64,000 nucleotides of DNA, taken from contig JAPFFF010000024.1 of the NCBI GenBank assembly GCA_039105265.1, positions 620,001 through 684,000 of the forward strand, given 5' to 3'. This document shows, in pieces, positions 31,122 through 41,733 of the stretch. A program made the translations under genes and the position numbers. Below the pieces are notes generated by a model that ran no database searches, was not told the DNA's origin, and worked only from the letters and a program-made list of their open reading frames with translations. Origin of the DNA: Tritrichomonas musculus. Taxonomy: Eukaryota > Parabasalia > Tritrichomonadida > Tritrichomonadidae. How positions within the stretch are numbered: position 1 is the first letter of the stretch; every line of letters starts with the position of its first letter.

Positions 31122-31361
31122 ATGTCACAAGAACAGCCCACTCTCCTCCCTCTCAAAAACTGGCACGGTAGAAAAACTTTCGCCACACCTACTCTGAAAC
31201 AACTGAAATCTCGTCTTCAATATTATCGAAGGATATTGAGCCAAACCCCTCCCACAGACCCCAAAAAAATAGCAAAAAGAGAGAAGATTCAACGAAAATA
31301 TGACAGAGATATGAAGGTAAGAAATCTGTTAAATAGAGCTGTTAGCAATCTTTACTCCTGA
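31122..31361 (+). CDS. Polinton small basic protein, unknown
   Basis: A 79-residue, Lys/Arg-rich, probably helical protein (KQLKSRLQYYRRIL, IAKREKIQRKYDRDM). It starts 17 bp from the divergent integrase start, so the two genes share a promoter region. A DNA-condensing role is possible but not shown. Confidence 0.6.
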   Translation: MSQEQPTLLPLKNWHGRKTFATPTLKQLKSRLQYYRRILSQTPPTDPKKIAKREKIQRKYDRDMKVRNLLNRAVSNLYS

Positions 31362-31382
31362 AAATTTTTTGTTATTCAAATA

Positions 31383-31889
31383 ATGTCTGGAACTCTCCGA
31401 CAAGCTCGTATACTGTCATCAGAAGCAAAAAGCAAGAACAATACATCAATTTCGCAAGAACAGAATACCAATATCCAAATAAATTATCCCAATGTCCCTC
31501 AACTTAACACCTCAAAAACAGTCTCTCGTTCCAATAGTTTGTCTGATTTAAAGAACTACAATCAGCTTGACTCCCTTGAGCAAAAAAATAAATTCCTTGA
31601 AATGCTCGTTTCTGTCTATGAGGACAATCCACTAAAAGTGAATGCTTATCTCGTTTGTAATACCACATCTCTCATGAATATGATTAAACTCTTGACCGAC
31701 GCAGATAAAGTCGAATTAGTATTGGACGAAGATATCGCCTGTAATTCCTGTTGTTCCTCCGATAAATTGATATATATTTCGAAGATTCTCATAACGAAAA
31801 ACAACAAGACAGAAGACATGAAATATGCCTACAATGACATTTACTCACAGTTCATAAAATATGGCGTATCGCTCAAAATATGTGTTTAA
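31383..31889 (+). CDS. Polinton protein of unknown function (168 aa)
   Basis: A 168-residue protein with a polar N-terminus and a folded-looking C-terminal half that contains a small Cys cluster (CNSCCS). It starts 21 bp after the previous stop in the same direction and overlaps the end of the convergent fibre-like gene by 4 bp. No family is recognised. Confidence 0.6.
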   Translation: MSGTLRQARILSSEAKSKNNTSISQEQNTNIQINYPNVPQLNTSKTVSRSNSLSDLKNYNQLDSLEQKNKFLEMLVSVYEDNPLKVNAYLVCNTTSLMNMIKLLTDADKVELVLDEDIACNSCCSSDKLIYISKILITKNNKTEDMKYAYNDIYSQFIKYGVSLKICV

Positions 31890-34800
31890 GATTTGAAAAT
31901 AGCCAATATATGCTCGTTTATTTTTGCACTTACTTTGCCCACAATACTTTGTTGAATCTTCAAAGTCATGGCATAATCCTCATCCAAAATTCTTCCATCA
32001 TATAGAATTACATCTCCTATTTGATACAAATTGGCATCATCGACATAAAATAAATAGTCTCCGTGTGTTGCGAATTTGACGCATCCGTTTTCTGAATCTA
32101 CCTCTACAATGACACCAACAAATTCCTTCCATGAACCGTCTATGATTACAGAGCAAATACAGTCTGTGGTGTCTTCTGCTGTCGAACTGACGAACATATT
32201 TTTTTGGCCAGTTTCACTGGACTCAGCAAGGCTGTGGGGGTCTCTACGATACACATGGCCTGATAAAAATACCGGTTTTCCAATCTTATAGTCCGATATT
32301 TCTTCGCCCGCTTCTATCGGGGCATAATGAGTAATTGTATTTGAGCCGTTTGATGTTATTTTACCGTCGACATGAAGATCCCTACTAATATTTGTAGGTT
32401 TAGATAAATATATTGCGTCTTTTGACATCGATATTATATTATCAGACATATATAAACCTAATGCTATTCTAGTTTCGGTTGAAGAATAATGATAAAATCT
32501 AATAACTCCACAATCATAGTCTCTCGTTTCTTCGCCAAAATATATTTTACACACACTTGCTTTACTATGATTAAGTATAGAAAAAGGAGCGATTTCAGTA
32601 GTGTTTATGTTTATTGAGCCATCATTTTTTGCTACATATTTTCCATCACATTCTGATTCCGTCAAATATTTATCAGTTTCGGTTTTGTACAAATCAGTGC
32701 TTATTTCTACTTTATCTTTATTAATCGCTATTATTTTTGAACTATTCAAGTATAACGATAATTTTGGAATATTATTTTTTAATTCATACAATATTTCGCT
32801 CTTATTTGCCAAATCTAATCCAAAATTTATAAGCGCTTGTTTTGCTGAACTTGATGAATAAATATCAAATATATTTAAGTCAGAACCTTTTATCATAACT
32901 CGTCCAGCAACTACTAACTGGTCTCTTATTGTTGTTTTATATTTTTGAGATTTATATGTGCAGTTTATCATATCGGCATCTTTATATTGTATCATAAATT
33001 CTTCAGTATAAGGCGCATATCTTAATGTGACATAACTATTTTCGTTACATAATCTTATATCTGGATAATATGGATTATTCACTATTAGCGATGGAGAATT
33101 ATTTGTAAAAGTAGTAGATATCGATAATGAACCATCATCATTTTTCTCTACATAACCCGATAAATCGACAGGTTCTGGAATCTCACTCTTCACTTGGTCA
33201 ATAGCACGGGTCAATTCTGTTTTCTGAGCAAAATTATTTTTTACGAAATTTATGTTTGGAATACAATATTCGTCATAAACTTCAGGTTCGTATGAATAAC
33301 TTACAGACTCTAGGTCCACAACATAATTTCCGTTATATCTTAATGTTCCACCGTAATAGAAAAAGTATATAGAAAAAGTATTTTCACCTTTCTTGTAATG
33401 ATAATATTCCGCGTCTTCACTATCATACAAATATTCTCCTGAAATATCTTCATTATTACAAGAGCCTTTCACAAAAAGTGATGATTTCTTTAATATGTCG
33501 CATAAATCTCTATCCAAATTTGTGATATAAGTTCTTTTTTCCTCATCATTTGTTGTTCCATTTACGAATTTTGTAGCGATTGATAATTCTTGAGTTATTT
33601 TCTCAGTGGATAATATATCTGTTTTTAACACATATTTTCCATCCGCTTCTTCCTTTGAAATATATCCCGATAAATCGACTGTTTTGAGCTGTTTCATATG
33701 ATTATCTATCAATTTTTTGACTGCCTTTGCTGTAATCAGCTGTTTATTAGTTAGTTCTTCGCCCAACAAAATCGGTTTCTGTTCTCTTGTCATCGACATA
33801 ATCCAAACAGCTGAAGGACAATTTTCTGCATATACATCTAAATACGGAACATTTATTCGAAAATCTTCATACTCTCCGTCTATTTTAATCTCCTCATTGT
33901 CATCAACTCCATAGCAAAGATATCGGAAACATTTCTTGTCAAACGCCTCTATTTCTTCAATAAATTCCAGCGCTGTTCGAATCTCTCTTGGAGCAGCAAG
34001 AACATCAACGTCCCGAACTATTGCCTCCGCTCCTTCCGAAACCTCTTCACCAGCAAAACAAAATCTTTTTACCTTTGATATTCCCTCTGCCGCCAACGAT
34101 AAAAGCGCCTTTGGACCGCCGACAAAATTTACTGTGGCACCAGCTATACACACAACATCTTTGATATAATTAAACCAATTTGTCTTGTTTTTCATATCGT
34201 TTAGTTGTTTTTGGAGGTTTGAATAAAGATTTTGCAGCTCAGATATTCTATTATTTGCTATATCTACAGTATTTCCCAAAGAATTTAGAACAAAAAGATG
34301 AGACTCAATATTTTCCCCAATAACGACGCCAGAAGTCTGTATATTACAGTTTGTGTATAAAGTACTGCATGCTTCAGGTCTTGGTACGACAGAATAATAC
34401 CCACATCCTGCTAGAAACTCAAAAGTATTTCCTCCTTCTTTATACGAAACATCTGGTATCGGAAAAATTACTTCTTTGTCAGAGGGCATATAAAGTATCA
34501 GGCCGTAAGGAGGATTCCCAATATCTATTCGGCTATTGTAGTGGAAAGGAATATATTTATAACAATTTTCTGAAACAACTTTATAGCACGATTCTGACTC
34601 ATAACTACTATGAGAATACCCAAATTCAGAGGTATATTCTATTCCGTTTATATTTAGACTTGCCGAAAAATTACATGACTCTTTCTTGGTACATTTCAGT
34701 AGAACACTCCAATATCCGTCTTTATCTTCGTATTTTGCCACTTCGCAATCGTTAAATGTACAAAGTCCTTTCTCAACAATGACTTCAAAAGGATTTTTGT

Positions 34801-35839
34801 CGGAATAATTATGTATCCAATTCCTTAGGACGTATCGATTTGTGTCGTTTTGCTCAATGAAAATCCCTTGATATGTATGCTTGAAGAACTCAGTTTCTCC
34901 TTTGATTGATTTGGAGCCAGGAATATTGTATGACAAATTATTGCCGACCCATTCATTATTTTGCTTTGTGAGTTTGAAATCTGTACCAAATACCTCATCA
35001 TGGAACTCAAAAGTTTGTCCATCTAAGAGCTTGTCAAATTCTTCTGTTCCGGGAATATAGCCCCAATCAGCATAATAATATTGTTCATTTTCTGTGGTCC
35101 CAAATGACTTCATCTCATAGAAATTCGGTAAAGGAGAAGTATAAAGTTTGAGACAATTTTCTGCATCGATATTATTACATTTGATATTTATGAGGTTAGA
35201 TTCTTTGTTTGAAATATATTGCTTCACCTTTCCTGTGAAATTTATTTTCATAAAACCAGAAGTAAAGAGGTCAAAAGGATTATCAAGAGATTCCTTACTC
35301 ATATAAATTCGGGCGGATAATTCGTTTTCAATATAGGAAATTACGTTATTTGAGTCAATTTTGGGATTCGTAAATTTGCCGTTTTTTGCGTCTATTTTTG
35401 CCTCCCCGCCAGTCTTGCTGGGGTCTCCTACAGAGCCTAACGTTGAACAGTTTATTGTAAAAACATTTCCTGAATAGTCAGACGGTATATCTATTTTAAT
35501 TTCCAAAATATTGTATTCGCCTGTTTCTGCTTTCAACAAGGAGTTTAAGTCAAGGGAATAGGCGTCAAGACCATCTTCATATGATAATTCATTAACTGAG
35601 CCAGGGGACATTTCCAAAGAGGTTATTCGTTCTTCATGATTGCTCAGAGCTTCCGCATGATTAATGAGCTGAGATTTCAGAGAGATTCCTCCCAAATTTA
35701 TATCTCCTCCAACGGTCAAATCTTGTTCTATATCAGCTGTTTTGGCGCTTATTTCATCACAGTTTATTGAGGAAGGATTCTTTGAGCCACCCATAAATGC
35801 ACCGTCTAAAGCGTTCTGTTTAGTCAGTATTGCTGTCAT
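31886..35839 (-). CDS. Polinton giant fibre-like structural protein
   Basis: About 1317 residues from the ATG at 35839; a further in-frame ATG at 35866 is less likely because it would overlap the divergent gene. It is rich in Asn, Ser and Tyr and has recurring units of the type GYVEKNDDGSLSIST, KYVAKNDGSININT and LHVDGKITSNGS, reminiscent of trimeric fibre shafts. A central hydrophobic stretch lies near VCIAGATVNFVGGPKALLSL. The compact C-terminal domain resembles tail-fibre ends. A role as receptor-binding fibre is inferred from composition and length only. Confidence 0.6.
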   Translation of the reverse strand: MTAILTKQNALDGAFMGGSKNPSSINCDEISAKTADIEQDLTVGGDINLGGISLKSQLINHAEALSNHEERITSLEMSPGSVNELSYEDGLDAYSLDLNSLLKAETGEYNILEIKIDIPSDYSGNVFTINCSTLGSVGDPSKTGGEAKIDAKNGKFTNPKIDSNNVISYIENELSARIYMSKESLDNPFDLFTSGFMKINFTGKVKQYISNKESNLINIKCNNIDAENCLKLYTSPLPNFYEMKSFGTTENEQYYYADWGYIPGTEEFDKLLDGQTFEFHDEVFGTDFKLTKQNNEWVGNNLSYNIPGSKSIKGETEFFKHTYQGIFIEQNDTNRYVLRNWIHNYSDKNPFEVIVEKGLCTFNDCEVAKYEDKDGYWSVLLKCTKKESCNFSASLNINGIEYTSEFGYSHSSYESESCYKVVSENCYKYIPFHYNSRIDIGNPPYGLILYMPSDKEVIFPIPDVSYKEGGNTFEFLAGCGYYSVVPRPEACSTLYTNCNIQTSGVVIGENIESHLFVLNSLGNTVDIANNRISELQNLYSNLQKQLNDMKNKTNWFNYIKDVVCIAGATVNFVGGPKALLSLAAEGISKVKRFCFAGEEVSEGAEAIVRDVDVLAAPREIRTALEFIEEIEAFDKKCFRYLCYGVDDNEEIKIDGEYEDFRINVPYLDVYAENCPSAVWIMSMTREQKPILLGEELTNKQLITAKAVKKLIDNHMKQLKTVDLSGYISKEEADGKYVLKTDILSTEKITQELSIATKFVNGTTNDEEKRTYITNLDRDLCDILKKSSLFVKGSCNNEDISGEYLYDSEDAEYYHYKKGENTFSIYFFYYGGTLRYNGNYVVDLESVSYSYEPEVYDEYCIPNINFVKNNFAQKTELTRAIDQVKSEIPEPVDLSGYVEKNDDGSLSISTTFTNNSPSLIVNNPYYPDIRLCNENSYVTLRYAPYTEEFMIQYKDADMINCTYKSQKYKTTIRDQLVVAGRVMIKGSDLNIFDIYSSSSAKQALINFGLDLANKSEILYELKNNIPKLSLYLNSSKIIAINKDKVEISTDLYKTETDKYLTESECDGKYVAKNDGSININTTEIAPFSILNHSKASVCKIYFGEETRDYDCGVIRFYHYSSTETRIALGLYMSDNIISMSKDAIYLSKPTNISRDLHVDGKITSNGSNTITHYAPIEAGEEISDYKIGKPVFLSGHVYRRDPHSLAESSETGQKNMFVSSTAEDTTDCICSVIIDGSWKEFVGVIVEVDSENGCVKFATHGDYLFYVDDANLYQIGDVILYDGRILDEDYAMTLKIQQSIVGKVSAKINEHILAIFKS

Positions 35840-35853
35840 TTTATAATAAATAA

Positions 35854-36186
35854 ATGCCCAAGACATACTTCATTACCAAGAAATACAACAATATTTTACC
35901 CTCAGAATTCACAAATTCATTGAATAAACGATATATTTCCTTCCAATTTTGTCGAGCCACCTGTAATGGATATCTGGACGGAGAAACAGAAATGCACGCG
36001 TCATTTATTCAAAGAGATGAGTACGAAGATTCTCTTGTCTGGTACGCCAATTTGACTCCTCCAGACGATAATAGGAAATACGAATTTGTCGGGACAAAAA
36101 GAGAGTTTAGGATATGGTTTACAGACGCTGAAGGAAACGAAATAAAGCCTGACAATTTCACTGTTTTCTTGAAGTTAGAGTATTGA
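35854..36186 (+). CDS. Polinton small protein, possible minor capsid component
   Basis: A 110-residue protein, mostly predicted beta strand, ending FTVFLKLEY. Its ATG (35854) is 14 bp from the divergent start of the fibre-like gene. The single-jelly-roll size would suit a minor capsid part, but there is no sequence signature that proves it. Confidence 0.5.
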   Translation: MPKTYFITKKYNNILPSEFTNSLNKRYISFQFCRATCNGYLDGETEMHASFIQRDEYEDSLVWYANLTPPDDNRKYEFVGTKREFRIWFTDAEGNEIKPDNFTVFLKLEY

Positions 36187-36254
36187 GGATGTGCAAAAAA
36201 ATATTTTTTTAGACTATTTGTTGCTTACTCATACGGACAATGTCCCTAGGCGTT

Positions 36255-38144
36255 TTACGCGTAGCCTGCTGGTACTGAATTAGGATAATATTCGACTCCA
36301 TTAACGCTCCAAGTGAAATATGTATCAGAACAAATCCAGGCTTCTGGTGACGGAGGATGCATGTTGGGATATTCTGGGTCGGGAATAAAGTATGTGTCAT
36401 CATCGCCACGATACATTGGCTGACCTCTGAACGTAACGGTTATTGAGGTACTTCCTGTGTCTATTCCGTCAAATACATAGCCTGCATTACTCCTTTCGAG
36501 TTGGAAGTTTATGCCAAAAGATGTTCCGTCTGAGCGGCAATTTGTATATCTTTTTCCTGTTGCTGGGTCGTTTAATGGCTGTGTGAATGAGTCTTCAAAT
36601 TCTTGTGTGGCTTCTAAGGCTCCATCTAGTTCGTTTGCGATAAGCTGATGTTGATAAAATCTTGCAGCACAAGTATTGGCAAATTCAGTGTCTGGATATG
36701 TTCTTTTATTGACTACAAGCTGGACATTTTGATACATAATATTGTCGAAACAAGTAATGTCAGCAGGAGATTTTGGAAACATCATCGTGATATTTGTTGC
36801 GTTTCTCAATGGAATTGACTTACTGATTTCGAGACCGTTTACTTTGGCAGTTCCTTCGAATATTTCTCTTGTAAGTTCCTGAGATGGAATCAATAAAGGA
36901 GTCTGTAATTCTCTGACAAGTCCTTGATAAACATCTGGTTTGAGACCAAAACCTGCCAAATTTGAACGACCCAATTGAATAGTTCCTCCAAGGACATCCA
37001 AAGTAATTTTCTCTGTTTTGAGGTTGATATTGTCCGATTTTGTTGTGGCAAGTAAGGCTCCTTTCAATTCACTTTTGATAATTTTGACAGTATCTCCTGG
37101 ATCCAATGGTTTGTCTGGATTAGCTGCTGCGATTAATTCTGCAAATTCTTTTTTATTGACATCATCTCTTGAAACTCCATATTTTGTAAATTCTTCGTCA
37201 GTATATCCGAAATTGATTGTTGGATGTTCCAAAACATCGTCATCATAGACATTTGCGCCTTTGTATCTTTGGTATTCGATATGAAGTTTTTGGGAAGGAG
37301 TTGGTTTGGCAGAATAATGAGAAACAATAACAGACGGACGGCCTATTTGAGTGAATTTTCTTGATATTGGGATGACAGCAGGCATTTCTTCGGCAATTTC
37401 TTTGTCTTCCAAAAATTGTAGAGTTTCCTTAACGATATTTGGATTGATTTGTGCCCAGACAAGAGCGCGTAAAGATGTTTTGACCTCTTCTTCTATCTCT
37501 CCACAAATTGCGTTTGGATATAACTGCCATGCCTGAAGAGCCAGTTGGTCGACAAATGGGATGGTTAATTCAATGGTAAATTTATGTGGTTGACCGTCAG
37601 CAATATCCTTTAAATCGACATAACAACCGCAAACAGATGGGGAGAATTGACTGACATTTTCCCAAGTAGAATGAGAATATTTTGATGTTGCTTTTGCATC
37701 ACGAGGTTTGATGGAATTATAGGCGAAAGATTCTCTTTGGAGTTCGTCTTGTCGATATGCGCCTAAGAGTTTATCATTTATCCAGAAGCGACAATCTTCA
37801 TAAAATTCTACAGCATTCTTGAATCCGACAAATATTTTCATCAATCCATTTGTGTCTGCAGATACGTCAATGGGCTGGGACAATTTAATGATGAAATCAA
37901 GGAGAATTGTGGTAAAAGACTTTTCAATTTGGGTGATTGTATGGCCGGAATGAGATAATTTGATACGTGTTTTTGTGCCGACTGGGAGTGGGGCGTCTTT
38001 GTCTTTGAACTCTTCCATAACGAAAGAAAATGTATTATCTCCTCCATTTCTTTGAATGAGATTTCGTAATTTTGACTGGAAAAATGAGAGAACATCGCCT
38101 TCATCATTTCCTAAATTTTTGGTCTGTGCGTTGTAGTAGGTCAT
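36255..38144 (-). CDS. Polinton major capsid protein candidate
   Basis: A 629-residue, beta-rich protein with a length and placement (next to the packaging ATPase and small virion genes) that fit the double-jelly-roll major capsid protein of Polintons. Features include FTTILLDFIIKLSQPIDV, FTIELTIPFVDQL and a C-terminal SITVTFRGQPM strand. Identification rests on size, context and strand-rich composition. Confidence 0.65.
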   Translation of the reverse strand: MTYYNAQTKNLGNDEGDVLSFFQSKLRNLIQRNGGDNTFSFVMEEFKDKDAPLPVGTKTRIKLSHSGHTITQIEKSFTTILLDFIIKLSQPIDVSADTNGLMKIFVGFKNAVEFYEDCRFWINDKLLGAYRQDELQRESFAYNSIKPRDAKATSKYSHSTWENVSQFSPSVCGCYVDLKDIADGQPHKFTIELTIPFVDQLALQAWQLYPNAICGEIEEEVKTSLRALVWAQINPNIVKETLQFLEDKEIAEEMPAVIPISRKFTQIGRPSVIVSHYSAKPTPSQKLHIEYQRYKGANVYDDDVLEHPTINFGYTDEEFTKYGVSRDDVNKKEFAELIAAANPDKPLDPGDTVKIIKSELKGALLATTKSDNINLKTEKITLDVLGGTIQLGRSNLAGFGLKPDVYQGLVRELQTPLLIPSQELTREIFEGTAKVNGLEISKSIPLRNATNITMMFPKSPADITCFDNIMYQNVQLVVNKRTYPDTEFANTCAARFYQHQLIANELDGALEATQEFEDSFTQPLNDPATGKRYTNCRSDGTSFGINFQLERSNAGYVFDGIDTGSTSITVTFRGQPMYRGDDDTYFIPDPEYPNMHPPSPEAWICSDTYFTWSVNGVEYYPNSVPAGYA

Positions 38145-38214
38145 TTGATTTAATATAAAAATGACAATAAAGGAGTTGTAAAGTTTGTTATATGAACATT
38201 TTACTTAAAAGGAA

Positions 38215-38520
38215 ATGGCATTCGGAAGTTGGTTTAAAAACATCATTAACGGAGCAAAAAACGTAATCGGAAAAGCATTACCGGTACTGAAAAAAGGTGC
38301 TGAAATCGTGTCAAAAGTCGCTCCAGTACTTGGTGGGGCGATAGGCGGACCTGTAGGAAATGTAATCAATAAAATAGGCGATTATGCTGGAAAATTTGCT
38401 GGAGGAAAGTCTTTGGGAGTAAACGGAGCGGGTATAAGAAATACAAATAATAGTTGGTCTCAGCCTATTAGCGGGCCTGTAGGAAATCCAGGAAGATTTG
38501 ATATTCCTTTGTTGAAGTAA
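38215..38520 (+). CDS. Polinton small Gly/Ala/Lys amphipathic protein
   Basis: A 101-residue protein whose first 55 residues form a cationic amphipathic helix followed by a glycine hinge (FKNIINGAKNVIGKALPVLK, then VAPVLGGAIGGPVGNVINK). It resembles membrane-active minor virion proteins of the adenovirus pVI/pX kind in character only. It sits between capsid candidate and ATPase genes. Confidence 0.55.
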   Translation: MAFGSWFKNIINGAKNVIGKALPVLKKGAEIVSKVAPVLGGAIGGPVGNVINKIGDYAGKFAGGKSLGVNGAGIRNTNNSWSQPISGPVGNPGRFDIPLLK

Positions 38521-38552
38521 GATGAATTTTATTTGTGTTTATTGAAAAGGAA

Positions 38553-38915
38553 ATGAACGACATCAAAGTAATCGAGCCTATCTCAAAGCATACGAAAGAG
38601 TTTGATACAGTTGATGAATTCAATTTATACTATAACAAGAATAAAGAAGAGATGGATAAACTTACGACGCATAAACTCAATAAATTATATCTCATAAAAG
38701 GGTATCGAATAACGAGAATCAAGAATGTGTTGAGCCTCAAAAAAATGAAGCAAAATTCACAATATGATATTGACCTTGGCAACGAGCTAGATGAACTAAA
38801 AAAAGAGATACAGCAAATGAAAGAGACAATAAATAACATCATACATTTCTTAAATCCTCAGATGGAGATGGAAGTATTGCCGCCCTCTGATACCTGTACA
38901 ATTAGGCAGGAATGA
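38553..38915 (+). CDS. Polinton coiled-coil protein, unknown
   Basis: A 120-residue protein from the ATG at 38553. It contains a C-terminal coiled coil (ELDELKKEIQQMKETINNII). It overlaps the end of the convergent ATPase gene by 58 bp. Function is unknown. Confidence 0.55.
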   Translation: MNDIKVIEPISKHTKEFDTVDEFNLYYNKNKEEMDKLTTHKLNKLYLIKGYRITRIKNVLSLKKMKQNSQYDIDLGNELDELKKEIQQMKETINNIIHFLNPQMEMEVLPPSDTCTIRQE

Positions 38916-39673
38916 GAATCTGGATTGTAATTTTTTTCTTCAGATAATTGCCTATACATATTGTAGAACTCCTCAAAGTCCAAATTACTTGCTGATTGGG
39001 AATAAATATAGTGTAGTTGTTGACGGTTGAAGCAAGGGAAAACGAACAAAGTTGTAATCTCATTTTTGATATGTGGTTTGATGCCTTTCCATCCTTGAAT
39101 CAATAAAAAGTAGGAAATATTTGTGTGTCTGCATCTTCGGAGCTGTTGAGAGAAAAACGATTCTTCGGACGAAAATAATTTGTTGTTTGAAATATCGTCA
39201 AAAAGTATCAGTGTATGGAGAAAATCTTTGCTGAAATCAGTAATGTGAAGGACCTTAAACATATCATTTTTTTGTCCATCATCTAGTTGTTCCTCCAAAT
39301 TTTCTCGCTTGACAAGATAGTAGAGGTTTTTTGCAGCAATTAATTCAGTGATAAAATCGACGGCCATCTTCTCGGAAACGGTAATATATGGCATTTTGAT
39401 GAGGTGTTTGAGAGATTGGAAACTCCTATCGTTTTCGTCACCATTTTTCGTGATATAGATTAGTAAGTGATGTGAGTCTAGAAGACTTATTTTAATAATT
39501 TCTTGGAGAGCAATGACAGTTTTTCCAGAATTTTGTTTCCCAACCACAACATTTACAGAATTGTATTTTATATGAATATCATCGTGAATTGGCTCGATTA
39601 AAGCACCCGATAAATTGTTTGCGTTTTGTTTCAGAGTTTCTGAGACAAGAGAATTTACAACTTTTAAACTCAT
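38858..39673 (-). CDS. Polinton packaging ATPase (FtsK/HerA-like, A32 type)
   Basis: A 271-residue P-loop ATPase with Walker A (VVVGKQNSGKTVIAL near residue 37) and Walker B (LHTLILFDDIS near 155). This is the DNA-packaging ATPase of the PRD1-adenovirus/Polinton lineage. Start ATG at 39673, following the 660-residue gene on the same strand by 50 bp. Confidence 0.85.
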   Translation of the reverse strand: MSLKVVNSLVSETLKQNANNLSGALIEPIHDDIHIKYNSVNVVVGKQNSGKTVIALQEIIKISLLDSHHLLIYITKNGDENDRSFQSLKHLIKMPYITVSEKMAVDFITELIAAKNLYYLVKRENLEEQLDDGQKNDMFKVLHITDFSKDFLHTLILFDDISNNKLFSSEESFFSQQLRRCRHTNISYFLLIQGWKGIKPHIKNEITTLFVFPCFNRQQLHYIYSQSASNLDFEEFYNMYRQLSEEKNYNPDSHSCLIVQVSEGGNTSISI

Positions 39674-39723
39674 TTATTCCCCAAAAGACTGCAAAAAAAT
39701 AAGTGAAGATTTATTGGATTTTT

Positions 39724-41706
39724 TTATGCACGGAGTTGTGCAGCTGCTTCGTCATCATTAAACCAAACATCATGGTCGTCCCAATTGCCTTGGCCTTCTT
39801 GAGTCCATTGATTGTCAGGATGGTCTTGTTCTAAATAATCGAAATCGTCAATTTCTTGTGGTTGTTGGTCGTGTCCTTCGAATATTTCTGGTTTCTGTAA
39901 TGTTGCTGCTGCGTGGAGAATAGCAAATTTGGCATGATTAGCAATGTGGTTTGAAAAGGCTTTTCTCTGTTGTTCATTATGACCTTCTTTTGTGTAGAGA
40001 GTGTGGGCTATTAAATCACTGACAAGATCATCAATTAGTTGTTTGTTCTTTTTCTTCAATTTATCGAAATCTTTACTATTTGGATCGACATTGCCTAATC
40101 CGAGCCTTACTACAAAATCATGTATAATATAATAATTCCACATCATAGCGCATGCCTTACTGTAAATCTGCATCTTGTATTTGCTAAGTGGTTTTTCTGT
40201 TATGTTTCCGATAGAGTTGTTGGCGATTAATTTAGCGATTGCGTGATCGAACGCCTTTCTGAAAATAAAGTATTCGAATCTCCTGTATGAAGTCATTCTC
40301 TTGTTAGATGGTTTCTTATAGCCTTCATGTTTGTAATTTCGCCATGATTCTGGTATTGTAAATCCTTCCATATTGCCTTTCATGTATGGGTTTGTATTAT
40401 CGACGTCAAAATGACCGCCAAATAAGTTATTAGTATATTCTCTTGCGCTCTTAAATCCTGATTCTTTTCGGGCCTCTCTTGTGGGATATTGATTGTAGAA
40501 ACCATATCGCATTGGCCAGTCGGATTTTGTTGTTGTATATCCATTTACATAGACGTACTTATTGTTGGCGTTTCTGATGGCGACATCAGGGATATTATCT
40601 CCGTTTATATCTGCGTGGACAAGAGTCCATGGGCTATTTGGTGATTTCTCATTGTGTTTATCAACCATTCTCTGCGCTCCTTGTGGAGAAATTGCTTGTG
40701 CGACACGTTTTATATCCTTTTTGAGTCTTAATACTATGTGTTCCAAAGCCTCCATTCCCGCTTTATCACGCGCTCCTGCAGAACCGTGTCTAGATGGTAA
40801 ATCTTTATACATAGCAGCAATTTGATATAAAGCTACTTCAGCTCGTGGATCTAAACCTTGACGAGAAGTAGGTTGTTGGGCGGATATATTGTACTTTATA
40901 ATTAAATCATTAATTAATCGTTCCATATTTTCATTGTTTATATTAGGTTGTGTCATTTGATTTTGAAATAAAATTGTATTATCGTTGTTGTTATTTTGAG
41001 TAGTTTGAGGAGGTCTTCTCAATTTGTTTAAAGGATTTAATTCCGGAAAAGTCTCTGCTGCTCCAAATCTAAAGAAAGGTCCGAAATGCTCTTGAGGTTC
41101 CCTATGTGAAGTTTCTGGAGGACTTGATGGAGGGACAGAAGGAATTTCCCTATGTGAATATACTCTATCGACAAAATGTTGAAGACTTTCCGAATTGATA
41201 CGCCTAACATATCTATGATCGAAGTTGTCGTTTGCGGCAAAGTTATGAGAATTGAGTATAGTTATGGCCGTACGAATAATATTTCTTGGAAAAGCTTTTT
41301 TGTTATGCGAAGCAAGGGTTCTTCTGTCGACTCTCTCGGATAATTCATTATAAAATGGGGCAGTTTTTAGAATCCAAGAACTGAATCTATAATCGCTTAT
41401 ATCCGCTAAATCTTCACTATAAGTCAAGGGTCTATCTATAGGATGTTCTTCTTGAAACCTTTGAATGAATCTCTCTATTGTATTACTAGTGACGACATTT
41501 GCATGAAGACCAAAATTGAATTCATTTAAAACATTCGATAAAACTTGGGCATATTGACTATCCTTTAGTAATCCTCCCTGATTATTCGTAGTAATGATAT
41601 TGAATCCCAGTTCATTGTTGAGTCTATTACAATATCCTAATAATTTTTGTGTGTTATTGCCTTGCATTACTTGTCCGGCAGTAAGTTTTATTGTTGATTT
41701 ACTCAT
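39724..41706 (-). CDS. Polinton large protein of unknown function (660 aa)
   Basis: A 660-residue protein with a polar Asn/Gln/Pro-rich middle (about 200-270), a short FG-GAP-like segment (ADINGDNIPDVAIRN near 365) and an acidic C-terminus. Probably structural by its place among virion genes. No family is recognised with confidence. Confidence 0.55.
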   Translation of the reverse strand: MSKSTIKLTAGQVMQGNNTQKLLGYCNRLNNELGFNIITTNNQGGLLKDSQYAQVLSNVLNEFNFGLHANVVTSNTIERFIQRFQEEHPIDRPLTYSEDLADISDYRFSSWILKTAPFYNELSERVDRRTLASHNKKAFPRNIIRTAITILNSHNFAANDNFDHRYVRRINSESLQHFVDRVYSHREIPSVPPSSPPETSHREPQEHFGPFFRFGAAETFPELNPLNKLRRPPQTTQNNNNDNTILFQNQMTQPNINNENMERLINDLIIKYNISAQQPTSRQGLDPRAEVALYQIAAMYKDLPSRHGSAGARDKAGMEALEHIVLRLKKDIKRVAQAISPQGAQRMVDKHNEKSPNSPWTLVHADINGDNIPDVAIRNANNKYVYVNGYTTTKSDWPMRYGFYNQYPTREARKESGFKSAREYTNNLFGGHFDVDNTNPYMKGNMEGFTIPESWRNYKHEGYKKPSNKRMTSYRRFEYFIFRKAFDHAIAKLIANNSIGNITEKPLSKYKMQIYSKACAMMWNYYIIHDFVVRLGLGNVDPNSKDFDKLKKKNKQLIDDLVSDLIAHTLYTKEGHNEQQRKAFSNHIANHAKFAILHAAATLQKPEIFEGHDQQPQEIDDFDYLEQDHPDNQWTQEGQGNWDDHDVWFNDDEAAAQLRA

Positions 41707-41733
41707 TTGATTTCCAAAAAAATAAGGGTCTGT

